Assembly: GCA_003116995.1 (NCBI GenBank)
Contig: BDSL01000153.1
Span: 62,001-126,000 of the forward strand
Direction of reading: 5' to 3'
DNA length: 64,000 nt
Source: Yamagishiella unicocca
Lineage: Eukaryota > Chlorophyta > Chlorophyceae > Chlamydomonadales > Volvocaceae
Of the stretch, positions 13,601 to 24,175 are shown piece after piece. The position numbers were made by a program, and so were the translations under genes. Below the pieces are notes generated by a model. The model saw only the letters and a program-made list of their open reading frames with translations, ran no database searches and was not told where the DNA came from. Position 1 is the stretch's first letter. Each line of letters starts with the position of its first letter.

Positions 13601-15306
13601 ATGGGGTCTTTCCTCCTGTGTCGTCCCCACACGTTTCCTTGCTACCCTGCTTTAATGAGGGCCTGATGCGCGCCCTCCTCGCTCCAGCCACGAAGGCCAC
13701 CGCCCAGCAGGTCCCCGCCCGACCAATCTGCCACTTGCCGTGTCCTCCGTCACATCGGCGTGGATGTCGCACAGAGGGGCATCCAGAATCATCACAATGA
13801 TCTTCCAGTCGTTATGAGTGGGCGGCCTGGGCGCCTTGTACGACCAGGGGAACAGAGCCTGAAGGCAGGTAGGGGAAGAGCGTGGATACATGGAACTGAG
13901 ACGAGTAAGCCAAGCCGGATCGACCTGCAGTCGATATCTACTACGCATGGTGAGGTGGTCGGGGAACTACCGGTCGGGGGAGATGCTGCGCCTGACGGTT
14001 GGAGTTGGAGTTGGGGTGCGGAACATCAATACGCATGGCCACTGACCCGCGCGCGCAGCAGTCTCGCCGACGGGCTCCCTTGCTTTAACCACCCAACCAC
14101 CCTACCTCCCATGCATGCCTTGCAGCTTCAAATTCTCTCCGCTTGATGTTCCCCTGCCTGGTTAGCAGCACTCCAACGAAACAGTCCGGCCGCACTCACC
14201 CGGCCCTGCATGTCCCTCATGACCCGGATGGGCGGCGTAGCTGAAGCAGCGCACTCGGCCTGGCTCTTGGCCGTGTCGCATGGCAGCACGGCATCCTGCG
14301 AGCCGAGGGCCGCCATAAAGCACCATGCATATCAACTCCGTTGCCTTATGATGTACATGATGGCAGCAGCAGCTATGTTTATACACGTGTGTTGTGGCTC
14401 AACCGTGGGAGTGGTGGCGGGCACAGGTGGCGTTGGAAGGTAGGGTCGGGCTCTCGGGCAACTGCCTGCCTGCCTCGACAATCCAAATCAACCGCCCCAA
14501 CCCACCAAGGCAACACGCGTGCCGGGGTTTATTGGTTCCCCGCTGTCTGTGTCAACTGGCGCGAAGTCCGTTCCGCCGCCTAGCTCGTGGAAGCGACCAA
14601 TACCATCCTCCACTGCCCAGCCTGTCAACTCGTTGAATAAGAGCACGCCTGTTGGTTTCAGAGGCATTGGAAATCGGGATTGGGTTCCAGTCTGAACGCG
14701 CGCGGTTAGTGGTCTACATAGCCAAGGACAGGCGATCGCGCTGGTGAATACAGTATAGCGGAAAACTCCTAGGGTCGGCGTGAGATAACGCACTCAGTCC
14801 TTTCCGCTGAAGCTGAACTCGACACGACAGGCGTCAGATGAGTGTATGCACACGAATCAGATAGATGTTGCACAACCCTTGCGCTGGCGGACGAAAGGTA
14901 CGACGTTAGTAACGCATGTTGATATCCATACATATGGTGAGGTGCGGGTCAAAGTGGTCATGTATGGTGTATTATTAGCGACGAACACCAAACCATAAAA
15001 GGGCCGATTTGCAGACTTTCTGCCCGGCGGTGGCATATCAACGGTATACATACCGTCAATGCAAGTTTGCAGAGGTGCCTTACCTTCAAGCCGATGGGCG
15101 GCAGAATTTCGACTAACTGCAGGAGCCGCTCTAACTCCTGCGTTGAAATCAGACACGCACGCGTATGCTGCTGCGTTGGGCTTGGACCATACATGCTCCC
15201 GCCCCATTATGGGTTGCAGACTACAAGCGCTCAGCCATTTCGCACCTTTAATGCTAGCCACCGTCGCCACAGCCAGCAGCAGAAATGTTATCCCAATTTG
15301 CGGCAT
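1681..15306 (-). CDS. Secreted multidomain M11 (gametolysin-type) metalloprotease with F5/8C, EGF, WSC and FAS1 domains
   Basis: 23 exons: 15306-15084, 14648-14506, 14295-14200, 13858-13754, 13374-13258, 12682-12430, 12280-11895, 11600-11359, 11134-11024, 10573-10243, 9830-9786, 9409-9305, 9031-8830, 8562-8390, 8101-7977, 7778-7720, 7573-7448, 7194-7045, 6578-6285, 6011-5746, 2768-2569, 2281-2206, 1719-1681. All junctions keep phase; 3867 nt give 1288 aa ending NVVHVIDSLLAN. Order: signal peptide (1-21), prodomain, M11 catalytic domain (zinc motif HEFGHNLNLHH, residues 310-320; Met-turn SAMSY), SPPPP linker, two F5/8C domains, EGF-like module, two WSC-type modules, FAS1. Inferred role: secreted or wall-bound protease tethered by carbohydrate- and adhesion-type domains. 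In-frame ATGs at 15357 and 15330 are alternative starts; 15306 puts the hydrophobic core nearest the N-terminus. Least certain junctions: exons 4/5 and 5/6. Confidence 0.83.
4430..4545. repeat. C-rich minisatellite, about 18-19 bp unit, about 6 copies
   Basis: Imperfect tandem copies of CCCAGCCCACTCCACCCC occur inside the 3-kb intron. The unit length varies by one or two cytosines. Confidence 0.8.
4633..4746. repeat. 38-bp tandem repeat, 3 copies
   Basis: Three consecutive 38-bp units begin TTCCT(A/C)ACCGCCGT and end CAGGCCCGCGTCG, with a few substitutions. They lie inside the large intron. Confidence 0.85.
6084..6203. repeat. 40-bp tandem repeat, 3 copies
   Basis: Three near-identical 40-bp units, each holding two GGCAGGTGTGTT half-units. 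They lie in intron 19 of the metalloprotease gene. Confidence 0.85.
6285..8101 (-). other. EGF-like module followed by two WSC-type modules (exons 15-19)
   Basis: After the second F5/8C domain comes CAAQPGLCGDGANICEDQPN, then GYKCTCAAGYTN...TC, an EGF-like pattern split over two exons. The next module runs from YVSCFRDSTKTK to YFGIRNGVGCLGGNDL and ends NYVCG. The second runs from YVGCFAQGPDPYGGALPSRL to GQCSAGNSLAAVAL, then CGNYMTYSVYRV, the classic WSC layout. WSC modules are cysteine-rich carbohydrate-binding units found on walls and cell surfaces. Confidence 0.8.
8101..11134 (-). other. Two tandem F5/8 type C (discoidin-like) domains (exons 9-15 start)
   Basis: The first domain begins NRPIYATSTYSDDEANT, continues WLSVDLGRDVRVIWAVIWNR and RWVTLQ, and ends ILELQVYG. 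The second begins NLAVGRPVVSSSV, has WLSVDLGVRSRVSRVVLVNR and ends LVEVQVWG. Both show the galactose-binding-like SVDLG and terminal E(L/V)QV(Y/W)G signatures, and each has a DCC pair after the third strand. Exon 11 is only 45 nt (NLPPTTSPDNDAYLH) and fits exactly between RWVTLQ and ILELQVYG, which supports the model. Such domains usually bind glycans or lipid headgroups; the ligand here is unknown. Confidence 0.85.
9480..9780. repeat. Cytosine-rich low-complexity tract
   Basis: About 300 bases of C runs broken by T, TG or G. It fills most of intron 11 (9410-9785). Read on the minus strand it is a G-rich tract and could form quadruplex structures in the transcript. Confidence 0.8.
11359..15306 (-). 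other. Signal peptide, prodomain and M11 peptidase domain (exons 1-8)
   Basis: Exon 1 encodes MPQIGITFLLLAVATVASIKG, a clear secretion signal. Exons 2-4 carry the gametolysin-type N-terminal region (LLFNELTGWAVEDG, then DWKIIVMILD). Exon 5 has the family-like stretch VTELFLGPDRDGLGG. The zinc motif is split across exons 6 and 7 (TTTG|GC). Exon 7 continues with a cysteine-bearing segment and GVEMMQLGWGSP, and exon 8 ends with MRVFLCRFANADTEC. Known gametolysins and Volvox VMPs share this order. Here the third-ligand spacing is HExxHxxNxxH, with Asn where Gly is usual. Confidence 0.85.
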
Positions 15307-16330
15307 TTTGGTAACTCGCCCATGTTCCATCGTGAAAGGGAACGTATAGTAATCCATATCGTAGGCACTTTATTTCTTACTTGTTGGCAAGTCCCTCGCT
15401 CCTGGGTCGGGCCCATTTGGTAATGTGGACGAGCGAGCCACGGGCTTGAGGCACCCTGGGGGGAACTCGCCGGTTCAGGCACGCTGGTGCCCGTGACGTA
15501 CTTGGGTACGCGGGTCGTTGGACAGAAAGACGCCACGGCATTTCATGTGGGTAGGTATTAAAGAAGCGCTGCACAAAGTGCGATATAATGTAATCCGCAT
15601 GCGGTGCACTCGCTCTGCGGTACCGCGGAAGCATCCAGGCGAAGGGCGGGAGCAATAATGAACTCGGTACACGTACAACGGGGCGGGCTACCTAATTCAT
15701 GCCTCCGTCCGTGCGACGCACGGTACCGGTAGGAGCATGATTGAGCATGCACGAGTGACGATCAGCCCGCAGACAGCTGTTCTTGATTACTGCGCTGAAT
15801 CACAATGTTTATTATACATGTACATTATGCAAGTCGTTCACCTATGGTTACGTGTGCGACGCCTATTTACTGCCCGTGTGTAAGCCTCCGTGCAGGGTAC
15901 CGGCTGGTGGTGCCTCTGTACACGGTCCCGTGTACTACAATATGGTCCTTTCCATCGCGGGAATACTTGTAAACATAGTAATTACCCAATGCACGTACTA
16001 GGTGCGCGAAATAGGCAAGTTAGGTGGGAGCATGCTCGTAGGCGGAAACCAGGCTGAATTGGAGCATGCTCCCATTCTTTGAGATATACTGTCTCCAGAG
16101 GCCGCCTCGTACTTCTTACAACCCCTGACGTTGCCACCGTCTTCTCCGATACTGCTAGGGAGTGCAACAAGGAAATTGGTGTGAACAGGCCTCTCCCTCA
16201 GACGCCTCGCCGCGCCTCACTGCGCGCGCTGTAATACCTTTCTGCGTCAAATGGCCTCCATGTCTGCCCGAGCCTCAACTGGTCGGCCCGGGCAGAAACA
16301 CCCCCCAGCAAACGGACAGCGAAACCCACG
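15307..16330. other. Region upstream of the metalloprotease gene; no gene seen
   Basis: It holds the promoter side of the minus-strand gene. No convincing TATA box, exon or domain was found. Base composition is lower in GC than the coding blocks, and only short chance frames occur. Confidence 0.4.
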
Positions 16331-16340
16331 AAAGAAAAGC

Positions 16341-16450
16341 GGGGTTACAAGTTAAAAACCGGTAACTCAACTGGGGTAATGGAGTGGGTGCATAGCCGTC
16401 CTACTTCGGAACGCGCGCGCATGCTACTGGACGGCCACGAAAGAAAAGGG
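16341..16450 (+). repeat. Dispersed short repeat R1, copy 1
   Basis: It shares the string GGTAACTCAACTGGGGTAAT with AGTGGGTGCATAGCC and then CGCGCGC...GCTACTGGACGGCC. The same order occurs at 40794-40915 and, reversed, at 21550-21682. Shorter matches are at 39643-39688, 44021-44090 and 57165-57190. Confidence 0.75.
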
Positions 16451-16837
16451 GGGGGGCGGGGAAGAAACTAGGCGGAAAACCTCCTGCCCACGGCCAGAAG
16501 ATCTCGGACCGACTTGTCTGGCTATCGACGCCGTGTCGACTTTATACAGTACACAAAATATGGAGTATCCTGAGACGTGGTCTTGGGCCCCTCCCCAGGC
16601 CGCCGCCTGAGGTCTGACTCCAGGGAGGGCTAAACTCGTGCAACCTTCGAAACCCCAGCCTAAGGCCCACGCCTGAGGCTGCTTCCCCCGTCTTGCCCGC
16701 TTGCACGCCCTCTCTCCCACAACAAAACGGCGAAGCGGCTACCGATCGACATTGCTCCTAACAAAACATATTTTCGTCTAGCGCCGAAAATTACGCGTAT
16801 TTCCGACTGACCGGATAGCTCCAGCGCCATGGATACA

Positions 16838-17289
16838 GGTGTATGTGAAATCATTATGCGAACACAGATACATTCCCAAATCAAGGCTAGATCTGCGGTG
16901 TGCAGGTACTGCAGCTAGAGGGTCGTGACCGACCGCCTTGCAGCGCACGGATGAACGCGAAACAACGATGAGGCGGTGCACGTCTCGTGCCACCACGCTA
17001 CTCCTCCTGTTTCCGTCGTCGCAGTTTGACTCTCTCGGCCGCCACGTCAAAATGGGCGCTTGTCGCCGTCACCTCGCCCCGCCGCCGGGCCCCAGTGCCC
17101 CCCGACCATTGACTCCGCCACCAGCACTCGGCCGCGCTTCACACTCTTCCAGCTCGCTGGTGCCGCTTGGTAACATACCACGCCCCCACGATAACGGTCG
17201 GTATCCGGGCTGGGACTGCGACGGACTACATTGCATCTTGCCTCATCACGTCCCATTCCGCCAACCCGTTTCTCCGTCTTACGCGCTGC
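16838..17289. repeat. 450-bp dispersed duplicate, copy 1 (see 35564-36011)
   Basis: It is nearly identical, with a few substitutions and one small indel, to 35564-36011 in the same orientation, from GGTGTATGTGAAATCATTAT to TTACGCGCTGC. The similarity stops sharply at both ends. No protein domain was recognised in it and no target duplication is visible. It is probably a transposon fragment. Confidence 0.85.
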
Positions 17290-17389
17290 TCGACGTGCTC
17301 GTTACTGCACATTTGTTTGTGTCCTTTCGTTGAAACGACCGATGAAGTACCGCCTGCGTAGGTTTCTCGGTCGCCAATCCTAGTGCTAC

Positions 17390-18300
17390 AGTATGCCCCC
17401 ACAACTAGGTGCCAATGCGCCAGCTACCCTATCCATGTCGCGTAACCGGGTTTTACGCCATCCCCGCTGCCACCAACGTTGCCCTGCCCCCCTCAGCAAC
17501 CACAGCAGCAGCGCCGTGCCAGTCAGGCCCCTCGCCTTCGGCCTCCAACGCCTGCTTCTTACGGACTGGGTCCTGCTTCCGGAACACACTCTGCCGAACC
17601 TTTCAGTCGCCTGGGTCTTCTGCCACGCCTACCCCTGCCTCCGGGTGCAAGCCTGTCTCCCTAAAACCCCTGCCTCCTGCTCGGGAAGTGCTGTGCACCG
17701 GCCACGCGATGGGCTCACCCCGTGTCGTGGCCCCGCCTTCAGCGCCTTCGCGGCCACTAGGTCCCTGCTGCTTCCCACGGCCTTCGCCCTGTGCTCCTTT
17801 GTTCCTGGGTCCCAGAGGACAAACGAGTGGACCAAAAGTGTGCTGCCCGCCGCTGCCAACCGGCGGCGCCACGCCAGGATCCATAACACAGGTAGAGGCG
17901 TCCACCACGCCGCCGGGCCAGTACGGCAACGGCGCGCCGCCGCCGACGGCCCGGTCCGTGCCGTACAGTGTTGACGCCCTGCCATCGATGTTGCCCCCGC
18001 GCCTCCGTCCACGAGGTCGGCGCCATACTATTGAGTCCTACAGGCTGCCGTCCTGTATGAAACCGTCGTCCGCCTTCCCTCCTCGTCCTCGATTCCCTCC
18101 GATATGCCGTCCAATGAGGGCAGCATCCCCAGGCTGCTGCCAAGGACCGACGATGTACGGCAAATCACGCAGTGGACTGCGCTCTCGGTAAAAACAACCT
18201 GCCGCTGCTACCGCCGGCTAGGCGGGGTGCTGCAGGTCGAGGCAGACGACAGCTGTGCCGGAGAGGTCGGCCCGGTGGCTTCGCAGGGTGCCGCCCGCTA
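17390..18300. other. GC-rich stretch with long overlapping open frames; no gene recognised
   Basis: Open frames of 150-260 codons exist on both strands (for example 17409-18191, plus). They are Pro/Ser/Arg-rich, overlap each other in all frames and match no family I know. This is what GC-rich non-coding DNA gives, though a rapidly evolving transposon protein cannot be excluded. Confidence 0.3.
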
Positions 18301-18847
18301 GTCCCGTGGAGGAGGGCGGCCTGCAACGTCAAGTAAGGCGAAGCGGGGTGCGGGGGGGTTGTCAGTCTGCTGGTGGGGACCGCGGACACTACGCTGCTCG
18401 TAGTAGAGCACTGCAGGGGACAGGCGGTGAGAACCCGGGTGGCTGACCCCGGGTGGCTGGCTGTTCCCTACCGGGCCACGACGCCCACCATGGTGCTGCT
18501 GAGGGAGCCCCACCGCACTTGAGGGCAGCTGCTGCTCTAAGCCCAGGACCCTGCCTTGCAGCTCCCCCCCTTCCGCCGCCCCAGCCAGCATGGCGGCCTG
18601 GTCCGCACGCCCCGTCGCCGCACAGCCCATCAGAGGCGCACCCATGCGGAGCGCCAACCCGCAAAGCACGCCGGCATGTTCACAAATGTAATGCTTCCGT
18701 CGAACACATGACGTAGTGCGATGTGCCCACCTGGATTTCGGACGTGGGCCACCGTTTGGCACCGGATGCTACTGCTGTAGCGGCGGCTGCGGCGTCTCCT
18801 GCAGCGGCGTTGTTAGCGGTGGCGGAGGTGAAAGCCACTCGGGCGGG

Positions 18848-20101
18848 TCAAGGTGTCGATGGCGAGTTGAAGAACCCGACAGCGTTCTTAGTGCTGTCGA
18901 TTAGCAGCAGCAGCTTGCCCATGCGCACGCCCAGGCAGGTGGGGTACACCATGGGGCGAACAAGGCCGGCGGCAAACTGCAGGTGGGGGGGAGGAGGGTG
19001 GGCGAGAACGGGGGCGGGGAGGGCTCAAGTGGGGTGATGCTGTGGTGTAACCGAAGTTGGATGGCCAGCCGAGGTGCTAAAGGTGTGACAAGGTGACGGA
19101 GCCATGATCAACAGGGCTGTGGTCGACGTCAAAGGGTACGCCGCTAGCAGCTAGTTGGGGTCCAAGGTCTTGGTCAGCCTGCTGTCGTGGTGTAGGGACA
19201 GGAGTACGGAACGCCATGGGTGCCATAGAGACGCCCGAGGCTCCCTGGAGTAGTGTTCGCCACTGAGGTGGTGCGTGAGTGCCGGTGGGATGCAGTTGTG
19301 ATGCTGCGGGTGATCGCACCTTGGCACAGACCCACACCGACACCCGGCCGATGACGAGGGCCCCCCACAGCTTGCGGTTGCCCAGCATGGGCGCGATGGA
19401 TAACTCCATCTCGGGCGCCTCGGCGAAGCTCAGCCACAGCCTGCGAGGCGGAGGTCGCGGATATGGAGCAGCGGTGAGGCCAGGATCGTTGACGACGCCA
19501 AGATACGGACATGTCGCTAGGGCATGTGCGCTTGCTTGGGCCCCGGCCGCATCAGGTACGCCAGGAAAGACGCTCCTGGGTCAAAACTCCGGCGGCCTGA
19601 CAGTGGGCAGCACTAAGCAACCGGTGCTACGTGTCCCTGGGTCAGCAGCCCCGACAGCATGATGCCTCCTGGCTTCCCACAGGCGCTAGGTCCACCGTGC
19701 TTGTGCTGCATGCTGTCGACCATGCTGCAGTTGTATGCTGAGTGATACAGGCGCTGCACGCTTACCAATCAACTGCCTCATACGGGGGTTCACTCCAGGC
19801 ACCACGCCGCCCGCACCACCACCTGGACGTCAGGGGAGTGAGAGTGTGTATAGAATTACCAACACGAATGCGCAATGCAACGACCCCTCCGCAACGCAGC
19901 ACCCAGGCAGCCCCTGCTAACAAAGCGGCAAGCAACCCGACAGCACAGCCCGCAGCTGCGTGGCCGAAAAAGACGGCCCGAACCATACATCAGGCTAGCC
20001 ACAGTGCAAGGGATGCCCCCAACAAGCCAGGGAGGCGCGACAGCAGCAAGCAAGCTCACCAGCAGCTGCCGCAACGCCAGGGCCATGGCCAGCCGCTGCG
20101 C
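18848..20101 (-). CDS. Partial gene of unknown function (at least two exons)
   Basis: The best exon is 19440-19320 (CTCGCAG acceptor, AAG|GTGCGATC donor), encoding LWLSFAEAPEMELSIAPMLG and then KLWGALVIGRVSVWVCAK. It joins in phase 0 to 18976 downward, FAAGLVRPMVYPTCLGVRMG, which reaches a stop at 18850-18848. Two more exon-like pieces lie upstream (20101-20060, AQRLAMALALRQLL; and one ending near 19783 with a GTAAGC donor), but their phases could not be joined. The pattern of an amphipathic SFxEAPExxxSIxPxxG strand pair followed by a hydrophobic helix faintly recalls lipid-binding SMP domains. That is only a guess. The N-terminus is not defined. Confidence 0.35.
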
Positions 20102-21549
20102 CTGCAGAAGAAAGCGGAGGGCAGACAAGGGTAGACTTTGGTGCTTTGCGCGCACATACATAATATGCAGAAGTACGTGCCTCTATGGATTGCGGGTAAC
20201 ATCACTCAAGAGGAAGCACATGGGCACGCCGAGTTAATGCACACGGTTAGGGAGAACGCTACCTCTGATCCGCTACGGATAACGATGGGGAAACAACCTT
20301 GTGTCACAACGACTCACCTGCGTTTGCACCACCTGCGGCTTTCATCTTCGTAACCCCTATTGTGGCGTCGTTGCGTTCCGACGGCAGGTTTGCAAGGAAG
20401 GCGAGCATTGGATGCAGCCAACGTCCGTTAGTTGTCACAAAGATAGGAACAGGCAGCTGCTTCGGCCACCGTGGAGCGCTTATCTTTCCAAACACCTAGA
20501 TCGCATTTGGAGACTGCCAAAGAGCAGCAACACGCCCAGTTGCCTACATCATGGCTTACATCACATCTATATAGAGAGACTGTTCCTGTGAGAGGATGTG
20601 CAATCCCTGTGTTTTAAACGAGGTTCTGGAGCTATCAATGAGCCGGCCAAAAACCCTGCGACCCAAACTGCGCACTTAAACCGTATGGCCATACACACAC
20701 TTTCGAAGTTTTTGCTTTGGATTAGGATTATGCAGGCACAGCTCGTGAGGGCCCTCAAACCCTGCCGCGTTACGACGGGTAGTTGTCGGCCTCTGGTTCA
20801 CCCTTGTTCATAGGCTGTGCGGATGATGACGCTCATGTGCCTGGGATATGCGCCTTGGCAAAGTCCGGCGAATAAGGATATATACCATGCAGGCTATCTT
20901 GCTGGGGGAGAGGCGTTGCGGCAAAATATGCGACATGTAAATGCATCGCTAAATACTGGGCTTTGGGCTTGAACACCCAGCCCATGGGCCTTGGAGCCGG
21001 GCTGGCGCCGCCTTGCCTTGGAAAACAAGAAACCGCAGGTGGGGACTGCGGGGCACAGACCGATGGATGAGGTTGGGGTCGGCCGCTCGTGAGGAGGTAC
21101 GTGCGCTGTCCGTGGAAGTCCGTGCAATCCGTGCACGTAGCCTCCGTTGTGTTTGGATTGGGTCAACACATGGAGGAGTGCGTGGGAGCCGTGGGCGCGA
21201 TTGGCCTCAGGGCGGCGGGCATTTTGCAATCCGTGAATGTTGGCCTGACCCTGTGTTCGCTGCCGGCCCCAGCCAGAATGCTGCACAAGTAATAAACACC
21301 GTGCGCATCAGTGTCGCGGCTCACCTTGAAATTAACCGTCAGCAGCCGCCCCCACCCCACCCCCTGCCCGCTTCTTTTCTGTAACCGCCCCCCCCCAATC
21401 CCTCCCCGCCACTTTTTCTATACCCCTCCCCCCTCCCCTTGTGTCACCGGGTCTCCTCACTACCACCCCCTCCCAGTTCTCTGCCTTGCACTCCACACTA
21501 TAGCCCACTAGTTCTTCTTCTTCACTGCACCCACTGTCGTCGCGTCCGT

Positions 21550-21682
21550 TTTTGTGGCCGTCCACCCGTGTCCACCCTAGTCCAGTAGCGTGCGCGCGCG
21601 TCCAGGTGTCCGAAGGCTATGCACCCACTACAATTCCCATTTCGAATCAACAGTCCTTTTATGTAACTCCCCTTCCGCCGCC
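21550..21682 (-). repeat. Dispersed short repeat R1, reversed copy
   Basis: On the minus strand it reads GTTACATAAAAGGAC, GTAGTGGGTGCATAGCCTTCGGACACCTGGACGCGCGCGC, GCTACTGGACT and GGACGGCCACAAAAAC in order. This is one of the two most complete copies. Confidence 0.8.
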
Positions 21683-21715
21683 CACACACGGATTCCCTCG
21701 TCACCCTCGCTCCAG

Positions 21716-22423
21716 GCCTGATGTGCTCCCGGCTGGAGGGCATCCGCTCCATCAGCGCCCGGGTGGCGCTGGCAGCCAGCGTCGCGCCACACGGCTGGAG
21801 CCACCTGATGCACGGCCCCGCGCGGGAGGCGCTGACGTCATCGGGCGGTGAGCGGGTCCTGTTGGGCCTCATCGTCCGCAGCATGTTCCGGCCCCAGTAC
21901 AAATGCTGGCGCGACGCGTGGGGGAGTGAGGGGCAACCCGTGGGTCGGCACTTGAACGGCAAGTAACAAGGATTTTGGAGTGGGCAGCCGGGAGGGCCGA
22001 AAGCGGACCGGAGCGAGACAGGGCGATGGTGGAGAAAGGACGGGTTTGCGCCAATACGCAAGCTGCGGATTCCCGAGCATACGGCAGCGGTCGCAAGTTG
22101 TGGTTTTGGTTGCAGGGCGCGGTTTGCTGCTGGGTGTTGGTTGGGGTAGGTCGCAGCTTGCTTGGCGTAAGCTCTACTCAGGTAAGTAGTGAATGACAAG
22201 CTCGGGGTCGGCGCGACGAGATTCCTTACGTCGCCGGTATTGCGCACGCACGTGTGTGTGCTTGTTGCCAAGCATTATAGTACAATCATACGTCGATGTT
22301 GGGTGCAGAGCGGCCCTGGTCTCTCAGACCCTAAGCCTGATGTCGGTGCTCATCCGGATTTACAACGACACGAGTTCCTGGTACGGCGTTGGGTACGCCA
22401 GCCAGACTTATCCCGGGCGTTGA
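21716..22423 (+). CDS. Partial plus-strand gene of unknown function
   Basis: An exon-like block at 21716-21925 (TCCAG acceptor, A|GTGAGG donor) encodes LMCSRLEGIRSISARVALAA, then WSHLMHG and LLGLIVRSMFRPQYKCWRD. A second block after a TGCAG acceptor at 22308 encodes ALVSQTLSLMSVLIRIYNDT and SSWYGVGYASQTYPGR and stops at 22421-22423. The two do not join in phase, so at least one exon is missing or the locus is degraded. The composition (amphipathic helices, conserved-looking SWYG) is protein-like, but no family is recognised. Confidence 0.3.
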
Positions 22424-22924
22424 TCATGAGGCATATGATGTGCATATGAACGGAATGGTCATCCAGTTATCGTTATCTTCCTTATGGACACTAGGAGCAT
22501 ACTAGGCGCAGTCAACGTCAAGCTTGCGAGCTTGAAGGTGCTGTGGACGCATCACCTAGTACCGCTGATATAATATTTTCGTTTGTCGCATGCTTCAGCA
22601 AGCGTTTTTAGTGCTCTTCACGACAAGCGATTGGACAGGATCCAGGCAACATCGTCGAGCTCCCCAGGCACAGGCAGCGTCTAGCCATATGCTGCTAATG
22701 AATGAACTATGTTCTGCCGATGGATTAGGATCGTGCACACAATGGTGTCGACACACCTTGCTTCGCCAGGCTGTCAATCTGCGCTGGAGGTGGGTCGAAC
22801 CTGTGCGCACACTGATCGCATGCGGCACAGGGAGCTTGGGTAGGCGAAGCAAGCAGATGAGTAGCGGTGCGACGAAGCGTGGCACCTAGCAGCCGTGACG
22901 GGATATCATGCAGCAGCGGTGCAG

Positions 22925-23705
22925 CAGGGGGTAGTTGCTCGCTTTGGGTAGCTGCTCTGAGCTGTGGTCCTGATCGGAAGAAACCAGGGGCCACCGAGCG
23001 TTAGATAGGAGGAAGTGTGTGCGAGCCAGTCCCTCCAAAGTGCTGCCATGGGCCTTGCACATTCCCTGTGCAAGCAGGTCGCAGGGACGCTGGGGTCGGT
23101 GAGAGCGGCGACTGGATTGTGGACTCACAGCTACTGGAGGTATGAGGTGAGGCGGAGGATGGGCATGGCATGCTAGCGCGTGGCGCACACTATCAAACGC
23201 TTTCGACAGCTTTGAGGCGCAATTGAGTGTGGGCTATGTGGTCCGAAGCAGCACGTGGGACACCCTGCAGCGGTCGTGTGAGTCGGTCCTTACGTGGTGC
23301 CACCGTGCAGCTGGCAGATCTAAGGGCAGCATCGTGGTCGATACAAGTGGGTTGGGACCAGGATCGTCGTAAGTTGCAAGGTTCGACTGCGCAAGCGCCA
23401 GGTGGAAATCAGGTGGGAGGGACCCAGACTCCACAACAGGGTGACGGTGTTTATCAACGCCATTTACTCTTGAACATTGATCGGTGGGGAGGGAGATTCG
23501 TGAGGACGCCGGGCAGTCCCGGGACAAACGCACACAAGACCACCCGGGGCTCCCTTCCCTGCAAGGCGGACGGTTCCTCAGCACCAACTATTCCTCCATC
23601 CGCACCATGACACCTTCCTAGACCTGTTCTCCGACACCAGCACCACCTACGGCACTACCGGCACCCACAACCTCACCTAGGGCCCCGGCGGCCACCCCCC
23701 ACCCG
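22925..23705. mobile_element. Rearranged transposon copy related to 33594-34335
   Basis: 22925-23195 and 23232-23384 match 33775-34010 and 33594-33735 in reverse orientation, while 23531-23705 matches 34166-34335 directly. The left two modules are therefore inverted relative to the right one. The long near-identical stretch starting CACAAGACCACCCGGGGCTC makes the relationship clear. This copy lacks the downstream GIY-YIG frame. Confidence 0.7.
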
Positions 23706-24175
23706 GACTCCAACTCCGGCGCAGCACTGCCCGGCCATACCTGCGCCGCAACTCTGAGCTTGAATCCAAGCATGCTCTGGATCCGCGCGATATCGCACTT
23801 GGATCCGTCCGCCGAAATGGAGGCCCGTGCAGAAAGCGGACGCCACCGCCCAAAGCAGCGCCCCCTGGCCCTGCTCCCCACTAACAACTGTGATCCTTCG
23901 CAGGGCAAGCAGGCACGTTAAGCGCAAGGGTAAGGGTTCCCACTCTAGGGGTGTTCTACGACACATGCCGCACCCGAGTACCCTGGTCGCAATAGCCTCT
24001 TCATGGCAGCGTCACATCCGGCGATACGCGGCTCCTCCAGCATGTCAACCCCGACGCCCCCCCCCCGCTGCCCGCTCCCCCTTCCGCACCCGGCGCCCCA
24101 CCCCCCCAGTTGTGTGTGCACACAATGTGCGCGTTGGACTGAAGCGACTGCGATGAGGCCATCGAAGAGTTGCAT

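Noticed and set aside
17409..18191. 260-codon plus-strand frame
   Set aside because: Pro/Ser/Arg-rich, overlapped by equally long frames in other phases and strands, no recognised domain.
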